This document shows, one piece after another, positions 1-13,400 of a DNA stretch of 64,000 nt; position 1 is the stretch's first letter, and every line of letters begins with the position of its first letter. Origin of the DNA: Mactra quadrangularis. Taxonomy: Eukaryota; Mollusca; Bivalvia; Venerida; Mactridae. Below the pieces are notes generated by a model. It ran no database searches, had not been told where the DNA came from, and saw only the letters and a list, made by a program, of their open reading frames with translations. The stretch is taken from positions 9,486,001 through 9,550,000 of the forward strand of contig CM046304.1 of NCBI GenBank assembly GCA_025267735.1, in the 5' to 3' direction. The position numbers were made by a program, and so were the translations under genes.

Positions 1-844
1 CTTTTAAATATTCAAAATATGAATTTCAAGACCTTTCTAGTGATATAAAATACTTAATTGTTTGATGACAAATGACTTGGTAATTGCAATTTTATATTTA
101 CTGTGTTTTCATTGTATTTACTCGCTATCATTTCTTGCCAACCAGCAAACGGTTACCTGTAGTTTTTATCATCTCCTTGTTACTATTTATAGACATCATA
201 ACAATAACAATGAACTGGTAAATTCAACGAAAATAATTTTCAAAACGAACAGTTTTGTCATTAATTTATCTATAAATAGGTGTACTATGCACGATTTGAT
301 AATCTTTTGTGTTAAACGAAACCGCTTGAACCATTGTGATGAGATGTCATACATTTTCGAGACCCACGCTAAATCGTCACTTCGTTTGAGAAACGTTTTA
401 ATCTACGTGTGTAATTAAAAAAGCTTATCATTATTTTACGTTTGCAAACGATTCTTAAATGAGAGACATTAACTTTGGACCCGTTTTTTGCGCATGCGCA
501 GTTAAAATAATTCCCCCCACATTATGACGGAGTTTTCCAACAACATTAGAACTAGATGAAACAGCCTTTTTCAAGTTCTGTTTATTGAACTGAACGACGA
601 TTGCGGGGAGTAATTTCGGAAAACACGGTTTTATGCTAGATAGAAGTTAAGTTTTGTAAAAATTTAAACAAACAATGCCAATGTATCGTATGCATTCCTA
701 ATAAAAGGGAGCAAAAGATAAGTACTAACATGGTCGTGAATAAAGTACAGTAAACGGTCGGGTCCGTACGGTACACGTTAAAACCCGTATCCGGTACTCG
801 GACGGCTTTGGACCGATTGACTTCGGCGAATTTCCTGGTCCCTG
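1..844 (-). mobile_element. hAT-like non-autonomous DNA transposon, truncated by window edge
   Basis: The right end reads ...GCGAATTTCCTGGTCCCTG, the inverted complement of the left end of the complete element at 33112-34340. The stretch inward from 844 to about position 280 is recognisably the same sequence as 33112-33690 in opposite orientation. The 8 bases after the element (CTCACTAG, 845-852) would be one copy of an 8-bp target duplication. The other terminus lies outside the window. No transposase-like reading frame is seen. Confidence 0.75.
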
Positions 845-1083
845 CTCACTAGTGATACCCCCGCAAAAATCTAAAAATATGCGACAAACAGGAAGTAGAT
901 GAGCAAGGAGCATGAAATCGCTTTACACCACATGGGACTATGGGATGAAGCAAAGTATTAGGCTGCTGCATGTTATAGTTGCTGAGAAAACTGCGACGGA
1001 AATTTTGTAACGGACGGACGGACGGACGCACGCACGGACAAGGGTAAAACAGTATACCCCCCTCTTCTTCGAAGCGGGGGTAT
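845..1083 (-). repeat. Dispersed repeat (CGGACG-rich family), copy 1, host of a hAT insertion
   Basis: Reverse-complement copy of the sequence at 48451-48716; a 5'-truncated third copy is at 52273-52365. Shared landmarks are a short GACG/CGTC tandem stretch, a GTCGCATATTTTTAGATTTTTG block and a GGGGGTATCACTAGTGAG end. The hAT-like element of 1-844 interrupts it at CTCACTAG, so this repeat is the older of the two. Family unknown; the near identity of the copies suggests recent spread. Confidence 0.7.
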
Positions 1084-3917
1084 AACAAACCAAGCTCTTA
1101 TTATCTTTACATGTAACAATACTAATACTAAATACTCATGTTGGGCATGAATACATGACCCCTACATGACATCACCACCAAATTTAACATGATACTGTAA
1201 TTGTTAATGTAACTTAAGCTGTTATATATTTATGTATACCTTGTTTCAGACCAATGTTTACTTCAGACCAATGTTTACAAGATTTATTATACAATTCCTT
1301 TGATATGATATTAAGGAAAAACTGCTTCCGATTATCCGAATCAAAAAGGTACATACATGTAGATCTATCTTAAAAAATCCAAAAAGCATATATCAGTTTA
1401 CTGATATCAATGATTCAAATTATGTTTCATGAATAAACTTTTATTATAGTAAAATTACTAGCAGCATGTAAGATCAGCTTTCCTAAACATTTCATTTTTC
1501 CAAGAACATTAGCAGGGTACTGTATTTGTATTCTCGAACTGTATCTAATCATATCTTGAAACCATTGACAAACACATAAAATAATCTTCAGAGAAGGAAG
1601 CATAAAGCTGTAAAAAATCAGTACATTCACAAATATGCAAGTAAAAAAGTATTAACATTTTCAGTGCGAATAAATATCACAAATTAAAAATTGATCAGTC
1701 AATGATTTTGACATAATTTTGGCACAAATGGAGTAAAAATGAACATATGGCACAATTTTTATGATTTATGGTTCACCGGAACACAGTAAAATATGCTATA
1801 ATCCTAACTACAAAATCATAAAATATCTATGAAAATTAAACATCAAATGAACATTACATACATAGGGTATATATCTGAATAACAAAAAAATGATGACATC
1901 TTTGGCAAGGTAACAGACACATAAAAAGGTATGTCTACATATTAATGCCCCAGTTCTATGTGGTCAATAGGAGAACTAACAATTAAAAGATCATAGTTTT
2001 AACATTCATCATGAAATCTGCAGCTTGTTTCAACATCAAACACATAACTTGCATTTGTTACTGATAATGAAGGTTCAGTGAGTATTAATTTATTCTATTT
2101 ATTTTAGCTTGATAGTGAAACGATTTCTTACAACTTAGATTGATCACTTACGAGTCCCCTTCATCAATCAATTTTTACTGCTTTTCATCAGTAGGGTAAA
2201 ATGATTGAATAAAATATTTTCTAACAAGATAACATGTTTCATCAATTAAATATAAAAACTTATCACAGTCTTTAATATAGAAAATTCATGATATGATTAA
2301 CATACTCTATGTTAAATGAATGAGTGATGTATTCAATATAAATTGGTTCATTAATTGGCAAGGGTTATTGGTTACAGAATAATTTACTTATTTTAAAATA
2401 TATCTATATTAAATGGTTCTTTTACATAAATATGAGAGAAAAGAGTTCATGTCAAACATTATCAAGTAAATTCCAAACATCAACATATATGCAAATAAAT
2501 GTACAAGGGACATAAGAACAAAACAGTATAAATATACCCAAAGCTTAACAACAGCTAATATACCTGAAGCAATGTATCATTGAGGTATTGTAAAGAAATC
2601 AATCTATCAGCCATCTAAGTTTAAGTTAATAATGTTAAAATAAACCAAATATTAATTTAAGAATGAACCAAAAATTATAATAAGAATAAATCATTTAACT
2701 AACATTTTATGGTACTATCAGTGACACACAGAAAACATGTACTGAAAAGATATGACAATTTTTATCCCAACTTATATTTAAATAAAGAATATACAAGTAC
2801 ATATTACATGTTATATGCAATCCACACAAAAATAATGATTTCAAAGCACAATTTCAAATAAGGGCTCCATAGTAGCGTGGATAAGTATGTTGCATAAGTT
2901 ACAATAGTCTATAATCATGATTTTAACCTACATAGAAATAAAGCAGTTCAAAATACAACTTCAATAAAAATTACAATAACACTACCTATATACTGCACTA
3001 GTAATATAAAATGTTCCACAATTAATTTTGGAAATTAACAAAAAAATATTAAACACAGGGAATATTCCAGTAACTAACAGTCAAATTCTAACAAAACAAT
3101 AGATCAAGATGTAAATTAATCACAAAAAACCTGGATATATGAATAAAATCACTTTAATGAATAAAATGCAGTATTTGTAGAACACCTATGGTACAAAATG
3201 TAATACATTTCTTCACTAATTCTTTATCTGAATACTAAGATAACTTGTATAATACAGTCATAAAATGTGTCCAGCAATATATCAAGTGCATGAATTAAGT
3301 TAATGGCACATAAAAAATATATATAAAAATGCAAAACTTAAAAGCTATAACAAAAAATGAACACAAGCTAACCAACTGTTTTGATTCTACATAATACCTT
3401 TTAAGCTACATTGTAGTAAAAATGGGAGTAGATAAAGCAGTGTTTAGTAGCCTAATTGACATACTGGTTGTCTATAGCAACAAGACAACAATTATAGACT
3501 CCAGATTCTAAATAAAACAGCAAGAAATGGTACAACAAAAATTAAACTGTTCTAAAATGTTCTAAAAGCAATTCCAATAAATAAGTACAATATGTAAAAG
3601 TGACTATATTTACAAAAAAAGTTTATAAGTCTATTTATTCTTTGGCAATGCAGCAATATAAAAGTCAACAATCATATAACAATGTAAAAGGATATTCACC
3701 AGGAATAATTCATATCACTGTAAATGAGTGATCTAATATGTACCAATATACACATACAACTACATTGACCCAAGTTTTCATCCTTTATATACATATGTAT
3801 GTATGTATGTAATAGTGTGTATAAATCATATTTCAAAACATGGCCTGTTATTTTGATTTTAATTTCAGAATTGTCCGTATGTGGGGGAGGCACATTATGG
3901 GTAGCAGTTTCAAAATA
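1084..3917. other. Gene-free AT-rich stretch downstream of the P3H gene
   Basis: About 2.8 kb of AT-rich sequence with no coding signal on either strand. A TATG microsatellite-like run is at 3789-3812. Part of it may be P3H 3' UTR if transcripts read beyond the nearest AATAAA. I see nothing else to name. Confidence 0.5.
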
Positions 3918-3923
3918 TTTATT
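3918..3923 (-). terminator. Candidate P3H polyadenylation signal (AATAAA on minus strand)
   Basis: TTTATT on the plus strand is AATAAA for the P3H gene, about 250 bases past its stop codon. It is the first canonical hexamer I found downstream. The region is so AT-rich that chance hexamers are common, so this is tentative. Confidence 0.35.
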
Positions 3924-4170
3924 CACGTGAAAACAAAATTAAATATTCAGTATGCATGACTCAGGGAATAAGATTGTAGATATTACTGTTTTATATAGAA
4001 AATAAAAGAATATTTCTAAATATTTTTATCCATCCCTATTTTTGACAATAGACTATTCTTTTGTTAAATTGACATGCCAAGTTCAAAAATTCACTTATTA
4101 TTATGAAAATAAAGCTAATGTGATTAAATCAATGAAGTTATAGAGTATATTGTTTGTCATACAACAGTTA

Positions 4171-4473
4171 TCATAATTCATCATGATTCTCTTCTTCACT
4201 GTCATCATCATCATCATCATCACCATCATCAACATAATCATCATCATCAACCTCAGCCACACTCTCTGTATGATCCTCCAATGTATTAGTGTCATCTATT
4301 AATTGTTTATCTAGAGTTCTTTGAGCATGTAATCTAGACACTTCTATAAAATCTAGTTTATGTGTATACCACATGGCTATAGCACAACGTTTACCCTTGG
4401 TTACAGCTTTTACACCATGATACTCTCCAGCATTAAACGCAACCAATCTACCACATTTAGGACTAAGTGATAC
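4171..4473 (-). CDS. P3H: P3H exon 19: distal His, 2-OG Arg, acidic tail and HDEL
   Basis: Residues 821-920 and stop. PKCGRLVAFNAGEYHGVKAV then KGKRCAIAMWYT gives the third iron ligand H839 and R849 ten residues later, the family spacing. The last 25 or so residues are almost all Asp/Glu, encoded by a GAT trinucleotide run, and end in HDEL, the ER retrieval signal. Confidence 0.94.
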   Translation of the reverse strand, partial: VSLSPKCGRLVAFNAGEYHGVKAVTKGKRCAIAMWYTHKLDFIEVSRLHAQRTLDKQLIDDTNTLEDHTESVAEVDDDDYVDDGDDDDDDDSEEENHDEL

Positions 4474-7400
4474 CTAAAAAAAACATAATACATTTACAAG
4501 TCAGAATAAGAAATTTAAAACATTCTCACAATGTAAAATTCAGCATGGTTACAGTTTTATATTGAATAAGGGGACTTCAGAGGGGTTGAAAATCTTGAAA
4601 TCCGGAATTCTCATGAAAACTTCCACCCAAGCATTGAATTTGTGGCTTTCAAACTTTGCTATGTAATCAGACTTTAAATCTCTTTTACCCAGGTGTCTGG
4701 GGTTTTAGATATTTATCTCATCTTGCTAGAGAGATTGTTTGCTCTACTTTAAGTAGATTGGTAAATTGGCACTGTAAACTTACTTGTTCAGATTTGTTGT
4801 TATGGGCAAAGAAGAATTCACCACCTTCAAAATCATCATTCAGGTACATTATAGCACTGAAATATAGAGTTTGAACATTTAGATCTATAATTGGCAATTG
4901 TTTCTTGCAAGTACTGAAAAAAGTGATTGTTTTAATGTCAACCAATGTAATACTACATAGAACATGAGTGTGTCACAGTACCAAATAACTACCTGATGCT
5001 ATAGTAATAGTGTTTGCTGATATAAGTCAAGTGTAACCAATAGTTACCAGGGGACACAGGCTATGCTATATCATGGGTCCCTGGATCAAAATTTGTGTTA
5101 GGGGCCCAGGAATTCTGCGTCACTGAAAACCCTGGACTTATATAATGGTATAAAAGTGAAATATTTAAAGTAAGTATTTTCCCACAATATCTAATTCTAA
5201 TTTCTCATATTGTTAAACAAAATAGTTTATTACAGATCAGTGAATTAAAGTTTGTTATTAAGAGTTAGGTCATTAATCAAAGATAAAAGTTAAGAGCAAC
5301 TGTAATAATTTTCAACATATAACAACAAGACAGTCAGTGAAGTTAAATGATAGTTGATCAGAGAAAACATTGATAGTTCAGGCTCAAGATAATTCAGAAC
5401 AAGGATTTTATATAACAGGGATTTGCAACAAAGTACTTTTTTGAATATTCACGGTCGTTACTATCTATAACTGGCAGGAGCAGACTGTACAAACTATTCC
5501 AGAGTTTTAAAACTTGAAACTTTATGTTTTTGTACATTTCTTCCATGCAACTTGTGAATTTTTCTGAAGTTTTTTACCAAATTTGTTGCGATTATGACCA
5601 AAAATAAGACTCTAGGGGATGTAAATTAGGACTGAAAATGGCGGCTTGGCGGAAAAATGCATAATTTTGTGAAACTGTCCATGAGCATAATTGACATCAA
5701 AATGATCTAGAAACACATTTTTTCTAACCTTTATGTTAATTTTAATCGTAGTAGTACAAAAGTTCATGTGAATATCTTTATTTAAACTTGTAATACTTGT
5801 TATCCCTAAGAGACGAAATAATAGCAACGACAGTGAAATTTGATGTAAATCTATGTGGTTACAAATCCCCCTTATATAAAATGCCTGTTCAGAATAAAAA
5901 TTCATCAAATACATTTGTAGTTAGACTACTTTTTCCAATATTTATTTTGTTCAGAATAAAGGAATGACCAAACAAACAAACCAATGATCTATGTTGTCTT
6001 ACCTATAATGTCTTTGAGAATATGCTAATGGATCAACAATACAAGAACCATCAGGTTGTATCATACAATTATCTGAATGTACAGGATGACTTAAATCTGC
6101 TTCTCTAGAATCTATATCAACTAGAATACAACACAATAGAACAGTATAATATAATATAATATAACAGAATTTATAGTAGAGTACAATGTTGTTATATTGA
6201 TAATAATATAAACTATTTAACTGGATATATAAATCTATAACTATTGATACATAATTTGACAAGTTAAGTTACTAATATTTTTAATAAGAATCATCTTCAA
6301 TGAGCCTTAATCGAGACAAACACAATCTGATACAAACCATGTACTCTGACTTCACTACTGAACAGTTTTAAATGCACAGTATTTTTTATGTCAATCTATA
6401 CACAGCCACATCTCTGTTAACCAGGGCTCAAATTTTAGCTCGCATACTTGCGAAATGTGGGGGGATTTTGAAAATTGTAATTTTTATGACTTGAAATTGA
6501 CTCAAAAATGTTACTGGTTTAACTAATGAGGCTCAAATCAGCATTGAAACAGCAAGATAGATCGCTAGTATCAATTAAGGATTCACAATAAAAACATGTA
6601 CGATATTGTTTGTCTATTCCACAATAATCCCCTTGTTCTATCCATAGTTTAAGATAGTACTATTTTGTATTTATATTGCATAATTGCATATATGAATAGT
6701 AAGTATGATTGTATGCTATTAAAATTTTGAGAAAAAAATGTGAGTGATTAATCAATTTTGCAAGTTGAAATATAATCAAGTCCAGTTTTTTCTTATTTTA
6801 AGCCCTGCTGTTAACCAATGGTTTTATTTCCAATCAGCTATATCTATCAAATCAAGGAGGCATACTTTTATAAGAATATTTGTGTTGTGGTCATAAGAAT
6901 AAGAAATAACATAAAAATTTAACAGCTATTGAACTTATGTGACATGAATGATCATATATCAGTTATAGATTTAATATTTAATATTTCAATAGTTGGCTAA
7001 CATGCCGACCATAGTCAAGAATGGTTATCTAATATCTATATAAAATGTATATTTTACTGAAAGAATGATTGGAATATTTACACAAGTAAGAAATAATAAA
7101 GACTTTGCCTTATGACATATGATACAATGTATTTATCCAGGGTTCATACAGATTTTGAATACCAGAATTACATGATTTTTTCCATGATATTTTCCCTAAA
7201 ATCAAAATTTCCATGATTTTTACAGAAAAATCTCATTTTCCATGATTTTTTTTAAGTTTGTATGAACCCAATGAATTTATAAGGAACCTACCATCTAGAG
7301 CTGTTCTACATACTAAATGTGTATAATCAAAATATAATGGTTTAGTTAAGTTGAAATATTTCTCCACTAAAAGACGACTATTTTCACTGACATCTAGCAG

Positions 7401-10400
7401 TAACTGTACCGTGCTTGCAGAAGCTATATTCTCCTTCATCAGCTGAACAGAAATATAAATAATATCTTAATTAGAGTGAAAATTACAAGACATTTTAACT
7501 TGCCTCATTGAATACTTATAATATAAAATTATAATACATATTAATATATAAATATGTAGTAATTAAAAGTACCATTAACTCTTCAATAGTTATTGTTAAC
7601 AACATTGGAATCAAAATCATTAAGAAAAGTATCATATATAATTTATCAGTAAGAAAACAAAGAATCTCTGTAGTAAAATAAATAAATCATCAGAAACACC
7701 TTACAAGACTTATCAAACAACATTTACAGTATTTCAAGTATACATATTAAATACATAAACTGTTAGTATAAGTGTGCTTTTAATGGAAAGTCTGAGAATA
7801 ATTTAACCAATCTTGACTGAAACTTCTAACAATCGGATATTGAAATGTGTAAACATCGATAGCATTATTAGTTTTAACTTGTAACCAACTGAAAGTTTAC
7901 ATCAAATTTATGATATAAACAACATACTAAGGTTTGAAGTATTCATTCTTTACCTATTCATATATTACTACAATAATAAAATATACAAAGTAATCATTCA
8001 AAATATAAATCATTTATTTTAAAAGAAGCAAACATGGTTATAATATCATTCCATTTACAACAAGAATTTTAAACATATTAGCTTTTTACACACTAGTACA
8101 TACTGCAGACTCACTAATATTAGTTCGATTTTATATAATTTCCAACTTAAATTTGTTGTCAATTTAAATGAGCAAGAACACATTCATAACATATTTGATA
8201 TAGGAAGGCATATAGCCAAAGCAAGCAATAAAATGTCTTATTCATGGAAAAGTGTAAATTAATATAAATTATTACCTAAAACATTTACATGTACTCGTAA
8301 TCTTTAATGTTAGTGTTTGAAGGATGCAAATTTAAAGTTTAAACATGCATTAAAAACACAGTGAAACTTGTTTTGTTGGAATGTTTTCAGTCCATGAGAT
8401 ATCATACACAATCTGTACCAACATAAAGATATCTTATAAACAAGTTTTAATATACATATTTTAAACAACTTAAAACATTTAATAAAACCTTTTTAACCTT
8501 TATTTCATAAAATTCAATAACAACTTAATAAAAGGTGAAAAACCCACAGCAGACACACTGCAGCCACAATGTTAAACTGACCTCTGGTGCATGATTGAAC
8601 AGTCGCTCAATGATGTTTCAGTCAGACGTGGTAGCTCTTTGTCTTGATGTTTCATATTTTTAAAACAATGTTTGCAACAGATGCATAAATTTTATAGTGG
8701 GGAGTGCAGTTCAATGAAAACAAACCAAATATATATACAAAGACAGTCACAAGCAATCATACAAGTACAAGGATATTCTAACATAGGCAGGTGTGTTTTC
8801 ACTCTATATCTAACATAACATCATCTATACTTAAATATTGAACACATATACAGCTCTTAAAAGTTAAGCCCTCATTCATAGAACTTAACGGGAAACATTA
8901 ATACAGTCCAATTACGATAATTCGAAATACCTCGGGAACGGCAAAATATGTCGAGTTTTCGCGATTTCGTATAATCGTAAAACCGTGATTTTCGGTGTTG
9001 TCCGTAATATAATTGCATCGTGATAATTACTTATGCTCGCAGTTGTCTTTCGTGAATTGACGCTTATCATACGACAAATATGTTTTGTTGTTAATGTACG
9101 TGTATGTATTGTTTAAAATATGTTTAAAAATAAAATTTAGTTTTGTGTTTGTTTTTTATCTCTCCCCCCTTTTTTCATATACGGGCTTGGGACCGGTGAC
9201 AACTTCTTGTATAGCTTGATACTTGTATTCTATCGTCAGAGCACATCTTATTTAGCGGACCCTGGAAGTTAATATAAAAATGAACAGAGGCGCTAGGCAA
9301 GTGCTGATAATTTTGTGTTATTATGGGGGCTATTGTCCCTACACCCCCGCTGATATTGTAAAATGAATTACAAAAAAGCATTTTAAAATATTTCTTGAAA
9401 ATAATTCATTTAAGAAAGGAATAAAAAAACGGCATGGGTAAAAACAAAATGGCGTCCATAAATTTGTAAACAACGCAACGTCCGAGCATGCGCAATAGCT
9501 TTAGAATGCAGGTTCCGCTATCCTCTCAGATGACCTGAGCCCTTCACTGAATTACCGAGGATAAATTCGAACGACTGTTTTCGATAAAATACGGTAAACG
9601 GTAAATAAATTTTAGCAACGTACTTTAAATAAGAACTTATGCATAAAGCAAGTTCGATGAATGGCTCTAGTACATAAGGACGAAGGGCCATACGTTTTTG
9701 TCACTCAAGCATACAAATGTGAAATATCACGCTTGGTATACAATAGATGTTTGCACCTTTGTTTTCATAAGACAAGCCAATAATAATAATCCATAATTGA
9801 CTATCGATCGGGCGTAAAAAGCACACGTCATGACATGTTATCAAATCTAACAATAGCGATAAAGTTAGATGGTCAGAGGTGTGAAAAACACGCGACTAGA
9901 GTTCCGTGTCGAATTATCGCATAAATTTTTAACTGATTCTTTGTTCAGCGGACTATAAAAAGTTGTTGAATTAGCGCAAATTTCGAAAAATCGTGTGTTG
10001 AATTATCGCGAAATTTTAACATTAAACATATAGGAGAAAATGTCGGGACCGTAGATCTATGTCGAGCTACCGCAAATTTCGAAAAATCGCGTGTCGAAAA
10101 ATCGTAAATCAACTGTATTTCAATGCTAGAATCAAAATAAAATACTGTTTTTCTAGTTTGTGGTAGAATAAAACAAAGCCACTTGTTTTGATGTGCTTAT
10201 TAAATAACTTGTGCTAAAGCACTCGATAATTAGTTTTGGCACTTCAAAATGTGTGCCTATATTTATTCAACAACAAAATATAGACAAATGTATAGTGCAT
10301 ACAAAAAACAAAAGGTGTTTTGGTAAACATTAAAAATGAGACAATTCATTTCAGGGGTAGGCAGTATTGAAAATAAAATTTGTGTAATTCATTCTAATAA

Positions 10401-13400
10401 ATTAGCATGGTTGATAAACCACCACTACTTGGTAAATCATGCTTGTTATGGTAGAACACTTTCCATTACACCAACAACTAAGACACAAGTAAAACATATC
10501 ACAATTGTTTATATTAAAGTCATCCTGGGCATCCCTCGTTGTGGGTTAGTTCATTGTATTGTTATTATAAACAGTGCTTTGGGTTTTTTTTTCGAACTAT
10601 ATGTTATTTCTTAAATAAGTATATACATGTAAAACATTGACAACAAATTGTTAATTTCATGCCAAATATAGAATATGTTACAAAAGCTATAAAATGACTA
10701 ATTACCATTACAGTAAAATAAGATCAGAGCAATAAGTAGGTATTTCAAACTGAACGAAAACATTCCAACAATTTAATTGTGTTAATATTCTAAGGTTAGT
10801 AAGATGAATGCAGATGAAAAAGCTTTATTGTGGGATTGTGTCCCTTGATATTTTAATTTACTTTAAAGAGTTGTTTCCCTTGAGTTAATGTAAAGACCAT
10901 CTAAAGCAAAAATCTAAAAGCAAAGAACAGCATTAACTTCAACAAAATTGTTCAAACAATTTCAAATGAAATCTCCCATGGACCATTAACAGACAGTATG
11001 TTAAATCACAAAGAGGAAATAATACAATGATAGAATGAACTAGTGAGCTGAGAATAAACAGAAAATGAAACACAGCTGAATGTGGAAAACTTGTTAAGTC
11101 TTTGTATGATAGAAAGAGAACTGACTGAAATAATACAATAGAAAAAAATCATACTATTCTGTGATTAAAATGAAAGGGAAATAACACATAGCTGGTTATG
11201 ATAACAAAGGGAAACAACTCTTAATATGTTTATCTGTATTTCATTCCCAATGCAAGAAAAGTGTGGATTAGCTGGTACAAACCTGTAAACTTCTACTTAT
11301 ATTGAGCCCTTCAAACCTTTCAGTTTCAGAATAAGGGGAGACAAACTTAGAAAAAAAGTTATCATCACTACTGTATCCATCACCAAGAGTTACTCCTCGC
11401 TAATAGATGAAAAGAGCAGAAAGATGAATAAAGCACAAAAACACCAAAGAAACATAAAGTGACACAAAGTAACAAAATATCTGAAAAACAAAAAACTGCA
11501 AACTTCATGAACGAAAAACAATTAAACACTGATAAAAAAAATGTACAAGAATAAATAGAAATAAAAGACAGAAATACCTCTACCACTAAACTGTCTTACA
11601 ATGTAGTATGATTGTAAGGAGTACTTTCAAATCAAGATTAAAGCATAATTGGTTACTTAGGGTATACCTGATAAGCAATGCAAAACAATAGGATATTTAG
11701 TATCCAAATGTTGCATTAAAATCACAGCAGACTATAGATTATAGTCTGATAAATAATGTCAACCACCAAACTTAACTCCAGCAAAATACAAATTTTATAA
11801 ACTTAAGATAATATATAATATTTCTATAAAATTTATTTACGAAATTAGGTATATATTTTTGCATTTGGTGATCAATAACCAAGAAAAAGCAAAGATTGAA
11901 TTAAATAATTATAACTGGAAATGATACGGTCAGTGTTTAAATAGTTTTTTAAATTTGAACAAAAATGAAAAGTTTTATTGATTGTTTCACCTAAATGTAC
12001 CAATTTACAAATTATATATAAAGTTTTATTGCTAATCCACCCCAGACAAACATATCATCTAAGTCAACTTGGCAATGAAACGAAAGGTTAATGACAACTG
12101 AAACAAAATATCTAGCACAACAGCTGCAGTATATGAGAAAGCTTTTTATAATCACAGCACTTGTGTACAGTTTCATTGTCAACCAACAATAAGCGTATAA
12201 TTGATTAAAATTTTCAACAGCCTCTCACAGTGGTAAACAATGATTTAGTTCTGAATCTACAGGAGACTGATGAAGTTTTCAAAAGACTGGTTGTCAGTCA
12301 AACAAAGATTCTCTGCCGTAAATCTGGATACAGCAACAGGCAAGTAAAATACTACAATACTACATGGACATTTACAGCAGACAATATACATAAATACATG
12401 TTATAATTTATTACACTGACTATAAACATGATGTTCAATTTATAGTACAACAAAACAATACTGTTTTATCTTGAACACCACAGAGGAACAAGACAAAACA
12501 GTCTTACAAAACAAGAGCCCGTTGCCCACTTTTGACGCTTTATAGCACTTTCAAAAAGCATTTTTTTATCCATGTTATTTCCATGGAATTGTTTTGCTAC
12601 AACATAGCATATCTATGGCAGCAGATTCCAAAAATTAAAACTAATTTTACTCAAGATTTCCTAAAGAAGATTAGGAAAATCAATGACCAGCAGGCTTATA
12701 AACTTATTTTTTTTTAAGAAAAAAGCCAGGAACATTATGGCAGCCATTTTATATGGCAGTGAGATTCTAATATTTCTAGCTTTCATGAAAAAACTTAGCA
12801 AGCTAGCAAAACAATTAGTTAAATTGTAGACGACAGTGGCACAAGATATTGCTAGTTGGCAATTTCCATGAACAACAGGCTCCAAGTCTCCTTATGAAAT
12901 AACAATGGACAGTTGGACACTGAAACCATACCAAGGCAAAGCAAAAAAAAAAATACTACTAAATGTGTAACTACAACCAAGTATAGAAATAATACAGCGT
13001 TACTATGGAAACACCTCACCCTGTATTACAAACACTGATTACATTATACCTGCTCAGCATGAGCTACATCTAGACCTGTAAATAGTTCATTGTCAGTATG
13101 TGGAGACGTGCGTCCATGGTAACCATTACCCAGAATACCATGCTGTAGAAACATGACATAATGTATGTATCTTATCATCTCATAAATACTTCCTTTTACC
13201 TTAGTTCTGTATTTGTATAGATTGTTCACATTGACCTGGGCTTGAGAGTAAAGTGAAAGATTTCTATGCTCAACACTCAGTTTTATACTTAAGTTATTTC
13301 CTGATAAAAGGGACTATCTTCAGTTATTATACTTATAAGTAGTGTACAAGTATACCTCTATAAAACAATACATTAGAGTAATGTTTGATCCTACTAAAGA

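Noticed and set aside
62..418. 118-codon plus-strand open frame at the window start
   Set aside because: Runs through the truncated hAT-like element; no transposase or other family signature.
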